DNA from: an uncultured Adlercreutzia sp.
GTDB taxonomy: Bacteria; Actinomycetota; Coriobacteriia; Coriobacteriales; Eggerthellaceae
DNA: 64,000 nt
Assembly: GCA_910589165.1 (NCBI GenBank)
Contig: CAJUSP010000006.1
Coordinates: forward strand, 1 to 64,000
Direction of reading: 5' to 3'
Shown in pieces: positions 52,268-59,734 of this stretch. The notes beneath the pieces are model-generated. The model saw nothing but the letters and a program-made list of their open reading frames with translations. It did not search any database and was not told where the DNA came from. The translations under genes and the position numbers were made by a program. Position 1 is the first letter of the stretch. The number at the start of each line of letters is the position of its first letter.

Positions 52268-53518
52268 ATGAACGCCTCGCCCGAAACCAGAAACCTAGAA
52301 GATCTTCGCTCTCTAACCCGGAAGCACGGTGCATACACTGTCAGCCTGCTTGGCGCCCTCCACGATCCCAAACCTTTGCCCACCTATGATGCCCTTCGCG
52401 AGCTTACAGCTGAGATTGTTCCCTTCAACGAACGCCTAACACGGTTTGTCTCCGAACACCTGCAAATCGACGATGATGTCAAAAAGGTCAAGAAGGCCCT
52501 ACGAAACGCGAGCAAGGGGAAAGGCTTCGAATTCTCGTCCGCCAACCTCAGTCAATGGATCACCAAGGATAAGTGGAATATTCTCGTAAGCCCAAAGAGC
52601 ATCTTCAAGCTATGCTTGGCGCTGGAGCTTGACTTGGCGGAAGCCCAGCGCTTTTGCTACGAGTGCCTCTACCAAACCTGGTTCAATTATCGTGTAGCAG
52701 AAGAGGCTGTCTTTATTTTCTTTATCGGGGCGCAGCACGTTTTCAAAGAGAGAACTTATGCGGCGGCAATGGAGACTATCGAGTGGGTCTCTGCCAATAC
52801 ATCAGTCCCAGAGGTCTGCGGACTTCCAGACTCTGCGGAAAACTATACGCGCGTCCTGGGTGGAAAAATCCGCAGCCTTGCAGAAGACAGCTTCTCTGAC
52901 AAAGATCACGCAATGCGGGTTTTGCGGGATTTTCTTCGCTCCAACATGCGACTTTTCACCGGTATACAGCAGTCGGTCATCAGAACCTACGACCTGTTCT
53001 TTTCCGAAGGAGGCATAGGCATCCAGCCCCTCACCGCATTGTATAAAGATATCTACGGGTTCACTCTGCCCGTCACAAGCTACCTTGATGCAGCAACCTA
53101 TATTCAAGAAGTTCCCCAAAAGAAGCGCCTTCTCTGGGGAACAATTAATCGTAGAGAGTGGCTCAGGGACAACGACCGCGATTTTGACATAATTCAGGAT
53201 CAGGAGTTTCGCACAGAAGAACACGCTGTAGGTCGAATGAAGACCAGAGGCATCCCCCGGGGAAATATCGTCGCTCTTCTCTTCTTTCAATTCTGCCTCG
53301 ACCACAATGCGTCCTTTGGCAGAGGGGCAAATCGCAGCAAGCTATTCGACGCTTTCTATCAGCGAGCCAACGCAATCCTCATCGACGAATGCGGGATGAT
53401 GCCCCTCCATCCACGCAAACCTCTCGATAGCTTATTCATGCGCAGCATCGTAAATTCGCACAACGAGAATCCTATTGAGTACTTAAATAGATTTCTTGAA
53501 GATTTTTATGCCAATTAG
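52268..53518 (+). CDS. Unrecognised protein with HTH-like segment, convergent with the kinase
   Basis: 416 residues, soluble. A stretch near residues 90-135 (SANLSQWITKDKWNILVSPKSIFKLCLALELDLAEAQRF) reads like an XRE-type helix-turn-helix in which the recognition turn is altered. The rest is helical with no motif I can name; the C-terminus has RMKTRGIPRGNIVALLFFQFCLDHN. AAAGGA lies 5 bases before the ATG at 52268. Its last 47 bases overlap the 3' end of the kinase gene on the other strand, so the two convergent mRNAs are complementary there. Confidence 0.75.
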   Translation: MNASPETRNLEDLRSLTRKHGAYTVSLLGALHDPKPLPTYDALRELTAEIVPFNERLTRFVSEHLQIDDDVKKVKKALRNASKGKGFEFSSANLSQWITKDKWNILVSPKSIFKLCLALELDLAEAQRFCYECLYQTWFNYRVAEEAVFIFFIGAQHVFKERTYAAAMETIEWVSANTSVPEVCGLPDSAENYTRVLGGKIRSLAEDSFSDKDHAMRVLRDFLRSNMRLFTGIQQSVIRTYDLFFSEGGIGIQPLTALYKDIYGFTLPVTSYLDAATYIQEVPQKKRLLWGTINRREWLRDNDRDFDIIQDQEFRTEEHAVGRMKTRGIPRGNIVALLFFQFCLDHNASFGRGANRSKLFDAFYQRANAILIDECGMMPLHPRKPLDSLFMRSIVNSHNENPIEYLNRFLEDFYAN

Positions 53519-55460
53519 ACTGGAACTCAATTTGCTCGTTAACCACGCCGAACATCGCATCTTGCTCTGCGCTCTCCATTGTATCGGCCAGTAATTTCCT
53601 GCTTTGCTTGATTCTCTTCTTCTTACCCTCGATCAGCGACCCCTCGAAATTTTCCAAAGCCGAAGCGAGATCGTCGCTTGCTCCTCTGGACAAATATTGA
53701 GCACATAGCCCAAGGAACATTCTGGGCACAATGGCCTCAGGCAAATAACGACTCAACCTGTCGAGGCGCTTGCATCGTTTTCGCAGACGAACAGCACTCT
53801 CGCCATTTATTATCCCCCGCTCAAGCTTTCTGGTTCTTTGCTTGAGCGCTGAGGCCATTTCTTCGCTTAGGTATCCGCCAATATTTTCGTTCAACATATT
53901 AACCGTAATCACCCGCATCGCCGCCTCCGCTATGCAGCCCGCCCTAGTCACAGCTTTTTCCAGCTCGACTACATCACGATCGCGAAACGCCTTCAGGACA
54001 GCTTCTCTATCCGTTGCCACCGACTGACGCACTTCATCAGACAGAGAGGCGTCCTCCCCCAGCATCTGGAGCAACTGAACCGCCGCATACCCTTCAGCGA
54101 GCACGTTTCTCTCGGTCGGTTCGTCGCCCTCGGCTGGAGAACTGTCGACTTTTGGCACGGCCTTCTCTTCCTGTTTCAACTCGATTCCAGCCCCTTCTCT
54201 GCCCTTAACAAGTCTGGAAATATCTTCGAGGTCGTACCCCATGCTGGCATCGCAGGCAGGCTCAGTGCATGATGCGGCGCTCTCCCTCGTGGGATGGATT
54301 CCTTCGATCATGCTCATCAGCGCAGCGAAGCGATCCGCTCCGGTCTCATCTGCTGCAACTGCCAGTTTTTGGAGATCCTCCAATTTAGACAATATCGCTG
54401 AATGCTGCAGAGAATGAGTAGCACCAACCGGTATAAGAGCTTCGAGCAATACCCTGAGTTCATCAATCAACGGTTTTGTTGTTTTGTAGCGCAGAGAGGG
54501 GTCAACCACAAGTGTCTTGTTGAGCACCGTGCGCAAGCAACGAAGAGCCTGCTCGTCCGCCGCGCGTAAATCGAGATTGGCGCAGTCTTGGCCCGATATC
54601 TCCCACTCGCCCGACGCATTTATCACCTCGACAGCCTTCGGAGGCCTTCCCACAGCCACCCAAAACAAAAGAGCCCCCAGGGCGTAAATATCGCTTTGTG
54701 GGCCCAGCGCATCTTCGTAGCCCGAATGGGTTTGCTCATAGGCAGACCAGTCTCCAGAGCCGCTAATTGCAATACAGCCATCTGACAGGTCGCCCAGAGA
54801 CACTGCTGTATCGAAATCAAAAAGCTTTACATCTTCCGTATAGGAATCACCGCAAGTCTCGTCAGGGTTCTTCACGCATAGAATGTTGTCCGGCTTGAGA
54901 TCAAGATAAACGTATCCCGCATGGTGAATTGCTGAAATAGCTTCGGAAACTCGAATGAGCGTCTTAATTTGATCTGAAGTCCTCATTCGCTTGAAAGCAT
55001 TTGTCATCACATCCCCGTTAGATGCATCGCTGATGAGGTAAACGGTTCCATTGGCCTCGTATGTTCTGCTGGGAACGACTATCTGCTCTTTGGCGGAGCT
55101 TTGATACAGCCTCGTGTGATTCGCAAAAGCTGTCCTGTACCGCTCTTTATACGCCGCAAAGACGTTTGAAGCGTCCTTCGGCGCATCTGGGGTAATTTCC
55201 AATTTTCCATCAACGCGAACTAACCAGTCGGCTATTTCGAGTGGGTAGCATTCTTTTATGATGAGCCTCGCGCTCGTGGAGTTTTCCGCTCCATAGAAAT
55301 CTGGAGAGAGCGCTGCGTAAACAAGTCCGCTCGCCCCGTCTTCGCTGATCAAGCTTATTTGTTCGCAAGAAAAGTCTCCGAGATCAATGCGACCCTCCAC
55401 GCGCTCGCCATCGATCGCTTCCCCTAGGGGTACCCTTCTAGCATCACTGGACTCTTTCAT
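53472..55460 (-). CDS. Ser/Thr protein kinase-like protein with C-terminal helical region
   Basis: 662 residues. Kinase domain about 30-340: Gly-rich loop SEDGASGLVYAA, Lys 69 in RLIIKECYP, catalytic loop YVYLDLKPDNILC (Asp 187, with Tyr-Leu in place of His-Arg), DFD at 215-217 instead of DFG, and SDIYALGALLFWVAVGRPP. Both substitutions occur in bacterial kinases that are likely active, but activity is unproven. Residues 400-660 are helical and unrecognised, without membrane segments. GAGAGG lies before the ATG. It is the third minus-strand gene after the NYN and GFTN-module genes, with a stable hairpin between. Confidence 0.87.
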   Translation of the reverse strand: MKESSDARRVPLGEAIDGERVEGRIDLGDFSCEQISLISEDGASGLVYAALSPDFYGAENSTSARLIIKECYPLEIADWLVRVDGKLEITPDAPKDASNVFAAYKERYRTAFANHTRLYQSSAKEQIVVPSRTYEANGTVYLISDASNGDVMTNAFKRMRTSDQIKTLIRVSEAISAIHHAGYVYLDLKPDNILCVKNPDETCGDSYTEDVKLFDFDTAVSLGDLSDGCIAISGSGDWSAYEQTHSGYEDALGPQSDIYALGALLFWVAVGRPPKAVEVINASGEWEISGQDCANLDLRAADEQALRCLRTVLNKTLVVDPSLRYKTTKPLIDELRVLLEALIPVGATHSLQHSAILSKLEDLQKLAVAADETGADRFAALMSMIEGIHPTRESAASCTEPACDASMGYDLEDISRLVKGREGAGIELKQEEKAVPKVDSSPAEGDEPTERNVLAEGYAAVQLLQMLGEDASLSDEVRQSVATDREAVLKAFRDRDVVELEKAVTRAGCIAEAAMRVITVNMLNENIGGYLSEEMASALKQRTRKLERGIINGESAVRLRKRCKRLDRLSRYLPEAIVPRMFLGLCAQYLSRGASDDLASALENFEGSLIEGKKKRIKQSRKLLADTMESAEQDAMFGVVNEQIEFQSNWHKNLQEIYLSTQ

Positions 55461-55545
55461 TTGACACCTCTCTCATTGTTTCTTCCATTATCTCGCATGG
55501 ACAGCACTCCTGAAAGCCTATCCTATCTCCGCCTACAAACGGAAT

Positions 55546-55574
55546 CCGAGGACGCCGACAGTCGGCGCCCTCGG
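55546..55574 (-). terminator. Stable hairpin between the small GFTN-module gene and the kinase gene
   Basis: A 14-bp stem (CCGAGGGCGCCGAC with one G-U pair in the minus-strand RNA) and a 1-base to few-base loop, 13 bases after the small gene stop. No T-run follows. It could be a leaky terminator setting kinase level, or an RNA-processing site. Confidence 0.55.
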
Positions 55575-55586
55575 AGCGCATTCCCT

Positions 55587-55781
55587 CTAGCTTTTCCGCA
55601 TAAAGAAATTGCCAGTCGAGCTGCTACGCGCCTTTGTGTAACCCCCGAAGCTTTGTCCAGTACGCTGGTGCGCCCGAGCGGCCGACACGTAACTCCCGGT
55701 GCGAGCGTTGGTGAACCCCCTCCCCGAATACGAACGCGCCGAATGCGAGCGACCACCGAAGGAACCTTTTCCGTAACCCAT
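55587..55781 (-). CDS. 64-residue protein consisting of the GFTNxRTGSYVS module
   Basis: A Gly/Ser/Arg-rich beginning (GYGKGSFGGRSHSARSYSGR) is followed by GFTNARTGSYVS, ARAHQRTGQ, GYTK and STGNFFMRKS. The product is very basic and likely unstructured alone. AGGAG lies 6 bases from the ATG, so it is a real gene despite its size. The same words open the protein at 51189-52085. It lies between the NYN gene and the kinase gene on one strand, with the island box upstream. I do not recognise the module. Confidence 0.78.
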   Translation of the reverse strand: MGYGKGSFGGRSHSARSYSGRGFTNARTGSYVSAARAHQRTGQSFGGYTKARSSSTGNFFMRKS

Positions 55782-55868
55782 GAGGAACTCCTGTTCATCC
55801 CACCGACCCTATTCCTGAGGGCCGGACTTCCAACGATCCAATAATCTCATCTCCTGCGAGGCGTTTTC

Positions 55869-55886
55869 GGAAACCTCGCTTTCGTT
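55869..55886 (-). promoter_or_regulatory. Island box, copy 2
   Basis: AACGAAAGCGAGGTTTCC on the minus strand, 17 of 18 identical to copy 3. It begins at the stop codon of the NYN gene and lies 87 bases before the start of the 64-residue gene. Confidence 0.65.
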
Positions 55887-55888
55887 TT

Positions 55889-56377
55889 CTACGCAGCCTT
55901 GAGTGCGGGCTGGGCAACCACCCGAATCCTAGGAGCCACGTCCACGAGTCTACGGCTCAAGCGGTCGGCAGACGAAACGACTGCAACGATCACTCCCTCT
56001 AGCGCCAGCTCCTCTACGGTCTCTGCAAAAATCCCGTCGCCCGACAAGACCACAACCTCTTCAAACGTATTCAGACGATAGTCCTTAGCCGCCTTAATCA
56101 GGGCCATATCGGCACCATCGTGCCCAATGCCCAAGACCTGACGCACACCATGCCACGCCATCCCAACGTTGAAGAAATTATTGGTGTGGCTAGTTCCCAC
56201 CACAATTAAGTCGTTTTCACGGGGACTGAAATGCTCGAAGAAGGACATCTTGGCTACCAGCGCGTCCTGCTCGCTCAGAATTGGCTTGCCACAGTAATTC
56301 TCAACGTCAATCAAGAAAAGACGACGGTTCATTTTGCCCGAGAGGGCGTTCTTGCGGGTTTTCTTGCTCTTGCTCAT
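55889..56377 (-). CDS. NYN/PIN-like domain protein (putative RNase)
   Basis: 162 residues. A basic start (MSKSKKTRKNALSGKMNRR) precedes the NYN fold: RLFLIDVENYCG (first Asp), GHDGADMALIKAA (second acidic site) and VVVLSGDGIFAETVEELALEGVIVAVVSS (third). NYN proteins (LabA, DUF88) are PIN-like nucleases acting on RNA in known cases. AAAGGAG lies before the ATG. It is the first gene of the minus-strand set NYN, GFTN-module, kinase; the island box is 62 bases upstream. Confidence 0.83.
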   Translation of the reverse strand: MSKSKKTRKNALSGKMNRRLFLIDVENYCGKPILSEQDALVAKMSFFEHFSPRENDLIVVGTSHTNNFFNVGMAWHGVRQVLGIGHDGADMALIKAAKDYRLNTFEEVVVLSGDGIFAETVEELALEGVIVAVVSSADRLSRRLVDVAPRIRVVAQPALKAA

Positions 56378-56439
56378 TGTGGGCTCCTTTCACGCATCCC
56401 TTTTGCAAGAACAGAATCTCACTAAGCCCCTCAACTTTT

Positions 56440-56457
56440 GGAAACCGCGCTTTCGTT
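56440..56457 (-). promoter_or_regulatory. Island box, copy 3
   Basis: AACGAAAGCGCGGTTTCC on the minus strand, 62 bases before the NYN start. All three copies also have GA-TT/GAGATT about 21 bases downstream at equal spacing, which fits a bipartite promoter. Confidence 0.6.
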
Positions 56458-56601
56458 ACGTCGCCGCGAAAATATGCATTGCGAAAATGCTTTCTTCTGT
56501 CGAACATATCTCAAATAGCCTCACCTCTCATGTTCTGGTTTGCTTGCTTTTAGTACAATGGCCTCACCAGCCAAGAAGAACCATGCTTCAAGGAGGCCAG
56601 C

Positions 56602-57042
56602 GTGTTACCAGCCAATCACCCGCTTAAAAGCTACATTGACATGCAAGATGAGCTCTTCAAACTGCGGCATGAACGGCAAATGAAACAGCACTCGCGGCGC
56701 TTAGAGAGGCAGATGCAAGAGAAGGAGCGTTGCATCGCGGAAAACCTTGTCTCATTGACGGTGGTGGTCGAAGACGGAAAAGTTGATGAGGTAGTTCACC
56801 AGTGGATGAAGATGGCCAAAGGAAAGAACTCAAGACTTGTTGATTTGATTCAGGAAGCAGTCATCAAGGATCAAGAGGATGGTAGAGCCAAAATCGAGTG
56901 GGAGAAAATTCCATACTACCAGGGAGACGCAGCCCGTTTCACCCATATTGAGAGCGTCGAGCGGGTATCTGCCATAGGATATGACGATGACGACTGGCTG
57001 AAGTTTACATGGCGCAAAGGCAAGGAGCCTGTTTGGATTTAA
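56602..57042 (+). CDS. Unrecognised small protein, paralogue of 57745-58224
   Basis: 146 residues, GTG start with AAGGAGG at 5 bases. Residues about 15-45 are a charged coiled coil (LRHERQMKQHSRRLERQMQ). The last ~100 residues form a domain shared with 57745-58224: VVEDGKVDEVVHQW, AKGKNSRLVDLIQ, W-x-x-IPYYQGDAARF, then DDDDWLKFTWRKGKEPV. It is divergent from the NYN gene. Function unknown. Confidence 0.8.
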   Translation: MLPANHPLKSYIDMQDELFKLRHERQMKQHSRRLERQMQEKERCIAENLVSLTVVVEDGKVDEVVHQWMKMAKGKNSRLVDLIQEAVIKDQEDGRAKIEWEKIPYYQGDAARFTHIESVERVSAIGYDDDDWLKFTWRKGKEPVWI

Positions 57043-57136
57043 GGCGACTTGTGGGACTTCGAAGAATAACCGACAATCCAACGGTCGAGTCAAAGAAAAC
57101 GGCCGCGAGAATAAGGTCTTTATGGAGGGGAGCGGC

Positions 57137-57538
57137 ATGGGCAAGCATAAAAGTGACGACTGGCTGTTCAATGAGTGGTTCAATAAGTGGGGCGAGGAAT
57201 ATCTTGGCAGGATTGTTCTTTGCGTTTGGGATGGCTGCTATGGCGCAATAGCTCTACTTGATTGGAAGCGAAAGACAGCAGACGAAGAGCTGTTTTGGGA
57301 GATAAGCGAATTGAAGAACCATCTCGATGAGGGCTGTCTTCTCGAGAAAACGCCAAGCAGCGGCCCCCGCACGATCGTCTGGGACGAGAGTTGCCGCGCG
57401 ACGCTTCGTGATGCCGAGCGATTCATGGGCCTCTTTGGAGTAAAATCTATTAAAGCATACCGAAAGGGCGAAGATCGACCGTGCTTTGAGTGGGAATCCG
57501 AGGGCGAACCACTCGACTTACATAGCCGCTCTCAGTGA
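57137..57538 (+). CDS. Unrecognised small protein, possibly a distant member of the same paralogue set
   Basis: 133 residues. It is Trp-rich at the N-terminus (DDWLFNEWFNKWGEEYLGR). The C-terminal part RTIVWDESC...DAERF...GVKSIKAY...CFEWESEGEPL follows the spacing of the domain seen in its two neighbours (W, DA-x-RF, V-x-S, F-x-W, EP), more weakly. Start 57137 is preferred (GGAGGGGAG upstream); 57122 is possible. It lies 94 bases after the first paralogue. Confidence 0.7.
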   Translation: MGKHKSDDWLFNEWFNKWGEEYLGRIVLCVWDGCYGAIALLDWKRKTADEELFWEISELKNHLDEGCLLEKTPSSGPRTIVWDESCRATLRDAERFMGLFGVKSIKAYRKGEDRPCFEWESEGEPLDLHSRSQ

Positions 57539-57744
57539 ACACATTATCGGGCGGCAGCTCTGACGCGCATAAAGCTTTTGAGGGTAAACTAAGCACCGGA
57601 AGGACGACGAGCTCGCTCAAATCCAGGAAGACGTATGAAACGTCGGCGATAGCTAACGCAACCAGTGCCCCTACTGTCTGCGCAACCGCCTGCATAATGG
57701 CAGCGTCATACAAGCGCAAACTCGAGACGTTTAAGGAGCAAAAC

Positions 57745-58224
57745 ATGGCAGATGCACTCACAAGGTTTGGAGATATGCTCCAGCAGATTGACGAGGCGCA
57801 GAACAAGGCTCGCTGGCAAGCGACAGTCTCAATGTACGAACAGCAAATGCGCGAGGCAACCAAACGGCAAACGGAAATCGAGCGGCAAAAGAGCCAAAAC
57901 ATCGTTGAGATAGCCATCATCATCGAGGAAGATAAAGTCGACGACATCATGAAGCAATGGGTCGCCAAGTCGAAAGGGAAGAACAGCAACCTGATTGACG
58001 TGATTCAAAGTGTTGACATCGAAGATAACCCCGACGAGACCGTGTCGCTTGGTTGGAGCAACATACCATTCCTTCAAGCAGATGTCGCCCGATTCACCTG
58101 TATCCCCGGAGTCAGGTCGGTGCTCGCATTATCGTCGGTAGACGATGACTGGATGAAATTTGGCTGGCGTCTTGGCGACGAGCCCGTTGAACCCATAGGT
58201 GATTCGTGGATGGACGTCGAATAA
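57745..58224 (+). CDS. Unrecognised small protein, paralogue of 56602-57042
   Basis: 159 residues. The N-terminal ~65 residues are coiled coil (QQIDEAQNKARWQATVSMYE, RQTEIERQKSQ). The C-terminal domain reads IIEEDKVDDIMKQW, KSKGKNSNLIDVIQ, W-x-x-IPFLQADVARF, VDDDWMKFGWRLGDEPV, clearly homologous to 56602-57042. AAGGAG precedes the ATG at 57745; the frame is open back to a GTG at 57535 but has no ribosome site there. Function unknown. Confidence 0.8.
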   Translation: MADALTRFGDMLQQIDEAQNKARWQATVSMYEQQMREATKRQTEIERQKSQNIVEIAIIIEEDKVDDIMKQWVAKSKGKNSNLIDVIQSVDIEDNPDETVSLGWSNIPFLQADVARFTCIPGVRSVLALSSVDDDWMKFGWRLGDEPVEPIGDSWMDVE

Positions 58225-58414
58225 CCACCTCCTACCATCCCACCAAAATACGGTAGGGAGCGGGTACGAGCGTATACGATCTGCCCCGAGTTCGCCGCTG
58301 AAAAGACATGCCGCTCCAGTGTCTTAACTCCCTTTCATCTACACCCATATAGGAACAGGGCGACTGGGGCCTGCGGCCGTGTCGCCTACGGGGCTTGCCA
58401 GCTTTCGTTCGTAG

Positions 58415-58624
58415 ATGTTAAAGGCCTCGATCGTGTTCGGCACCTCGCAGATACACGGTTGCGCCGCTTGGCACTACGGAGCCACGAAGGATGTGGAAAA
58501 CCGCCTGAGCCCCTACCTGGTGCCCTGGGAAGAGCTGCCCGATCGCGCCAAGGAATGGAACCGCTCCGCCGTCCGCAGCATCCCCAACCTCCTCGCCAGC
58601 GTAAACCTGGCCGTAGTGAAATAG
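58415..58624 (+). pseudogene. Fragment of a RyR-domain protein
   Basis: 69 codons. WHYGATKDVENRLSPYLVPW, EELPDRAKEWNRSAVRSIP and NLLASV match the C-terminal half of the prokaryotic RyR (ryanodine-receptor repeat) domain, with its Pro-Trp-x-x-Leu-Pro and Asn/Asp-Arg motifs. The start lacks a ribosome site and the domain's front is missing. RyR domains in bacteria are associated with nucleotide-signal conflict systems. It marks the right edge of the low-GC island. Confidence 0.65.
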
Positions 58625-58628
58625 GGCC

Positions 58629-58661
58629 GTTAGTTAAGGTTATGGCATAACCTTAACTAAC
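58629..58661. promoter_or_regulatory. Perfect 33-bp palindrome
   Basis: GTTAGTTAAGGTTATG, a single central G, then the exact complement. The half-word AAGGTTATGC recurs at 58676-58685. It is AT-rich and placed right after the RyR fragment. It may be an operator left from a lost gene or a recombination site; no T-run makes it a terminator. Confidence 0.6.
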
Positions 58662-58722
58662 GCGGAGCTTTACACAAGGTTATGCTTGCAGGACGATGTC
58701 TGCCAGCGAATAAGCTTTCGAA

Positions 58723-59265
58723 TTAAAGCAGGCTTTTCTCGAACAGGACGAAGCGGGGGTCTTCGGTGTCGATGTAGGTGCCGTAGGTGAGGTGATGGCG
58801 GCCCATGTTCGCGTAGCCGAGGCGCTCGTAGGTGCGCTGGGCGCCTACGTTGGTGACGAGCGTGTCGAGACGCACGGCTTTGCGGCCGCGGCGGCGCAAC
58901 TCGTCTTCGACTGCCGTAAGGAACGGGCGCGCCAGGCCCTGGCCGCGGAAATCGGGACGAATCGCGAACAGGTGCACAACGGCGAACTCGCCGGGCCCTG
59001 CATCCACCCGCCAGGGTACGGCCTCGTAACCGGGAGCAGCCGTCTCGTCGGCGATGAGCGCGCCCGCCAGCTGGCCCTCGGCACGCAGCACAAACAGAGC
59101 GGCGGCCGCCACGGCCGCCTCCAGCTGCTCGCGACACGGGTGCACGCCTACCTTCCACAGCGGGTCGTTGTCCGTCCCCGCCACCGACTCCTGCACCGCC
59201 GCGTACAGCGCCAGCAGCGCGTCGATATCACCCGTCGTGCCCTGATCTATTCGCATGTCAATCAT
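58723..59265 (-). CDS. GNAT acetyltransferase
   Basis: 180 residues. The acetyl-CoA-binding motif A is seen as VVHLFAIRPDFRGQGLARPFLTAVEDELRRRG, and the C-terminus has YERLGYANMGRHHLTYGTY. The acceptor is unknown; some GNAT enzymes in such settings are aminoacyl-tRNA-acetylating toxins. The start overlaps the PIN gene stop by 8 bases, so it is the third gene of the RelB-like/PIN/GNAT set. GGAAAGGGG precedes the ATG. Confidence 0.88.
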   Translation of the reverse strand: MIDMRIDQGTTGDIDALLALYAAVQESVAGTDNDPLWKVGVHPCREQLEAAVAAAALFVLRAEGQLAGALIADETAAPGYEAVPWRVDAGPGEFAVVHLFAIRPDFRGQGLARPFLTAVEDELRRRGRKAVRLDTLVTNVGAQRTYERLGYANMGRHHLTYGTYIDTEDPRFVLFEKSLL

Positions 59266-59734
59266 ACGTTCCCCTTTCCTGCCAGTCGATCTCCTCGTAG
59301 ACGAGGCCGTGTTTGTCTTTCAGCATGGCGAAGAATTCCGCGCAGTCGTAGACGGGAATAGTCGAGCGATCGAAGTCGGCCTGGTTGCGGGTGATAATAG
59401 CGTCCACGTGAGTTTTCTTGGCGCACTGGTAAACGCAGGCATCTTCGAAATCGGGCCACGACGACTCCAGCGCGTTCTCGATATCGTATTCACCGAGCGT
59501 GCAAATACGGGCGAGCTGCTTCACCTTCAGCAGCCGCTGCTTTACCGCATCGGCCAGACGCGGCTTTCCGCCCTCCGTCAGCAAGTAGAACGCATCGGTG
59601 AACTGAGAGGGGCTCATCCAAAGGTCCGCCTCCCCCAACGCCCCCAGAACGAGCAGCTTCCGGGCGTCAGCAGCGAAGGGCTTGCGATCCATCATGCAGT
59701 CCAGAAGGATGTTGGTATCCACGAGCAGCTTCAT
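59258..59734 (-). CDS. PIN-domain protein, toxin of a RelB-like/PIN pair
   Basis: 158 residues. PIN acidic residues are in MKLLVDTNILLDCMM (Asp 6), SSWPDFEDACVYQCAKK (Asp/Glu near 95-100) and VDAIITRNQADFDRS (Asp near 115). A likely RNase. Its start overlaps the antitoxin stop by four bases (ATGA), and its stop overlaps the GNAT start. Part of a toxin-antitoxin operon. Confidence 0.88.
   Translation of the reverse strand: MKLLVDTNILLDCMMDRKPFAADARKLLVLGALGEADLWMSPSQFTDAFYLLTEGGKPRLADAVKQRLLKVKQLARICTLGEYDIENALESSWPDFEDACVYQCAKKTHVDAIITRNQADFDRSTIPVYDCAEFFAMLKDKHGLVYEEIDWQERGTYD

Noticed and set aside
56307..56507. 66-codon minus-strand frame overlapping the NYN start
   Set aside because: It overlaps the NYN coding region in another frame, has no ribosome site, and contains the upstream box.
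57535..57744. Upstream extension of the 57745 gene to a GTG overlapping the previous stop
   Set aside because: No ribosome site, translation is low-information, and the ATG at 57745 has AAGGAG at ideal distance and aligns with the paralogue's start region.
58225..58414. A gene between the last paralogue and the RyR fragment
   Set aside because: No frame with a start and ribosome site; only a weak CTACC/GGTAG inverted repeat just after the paralogue stop.
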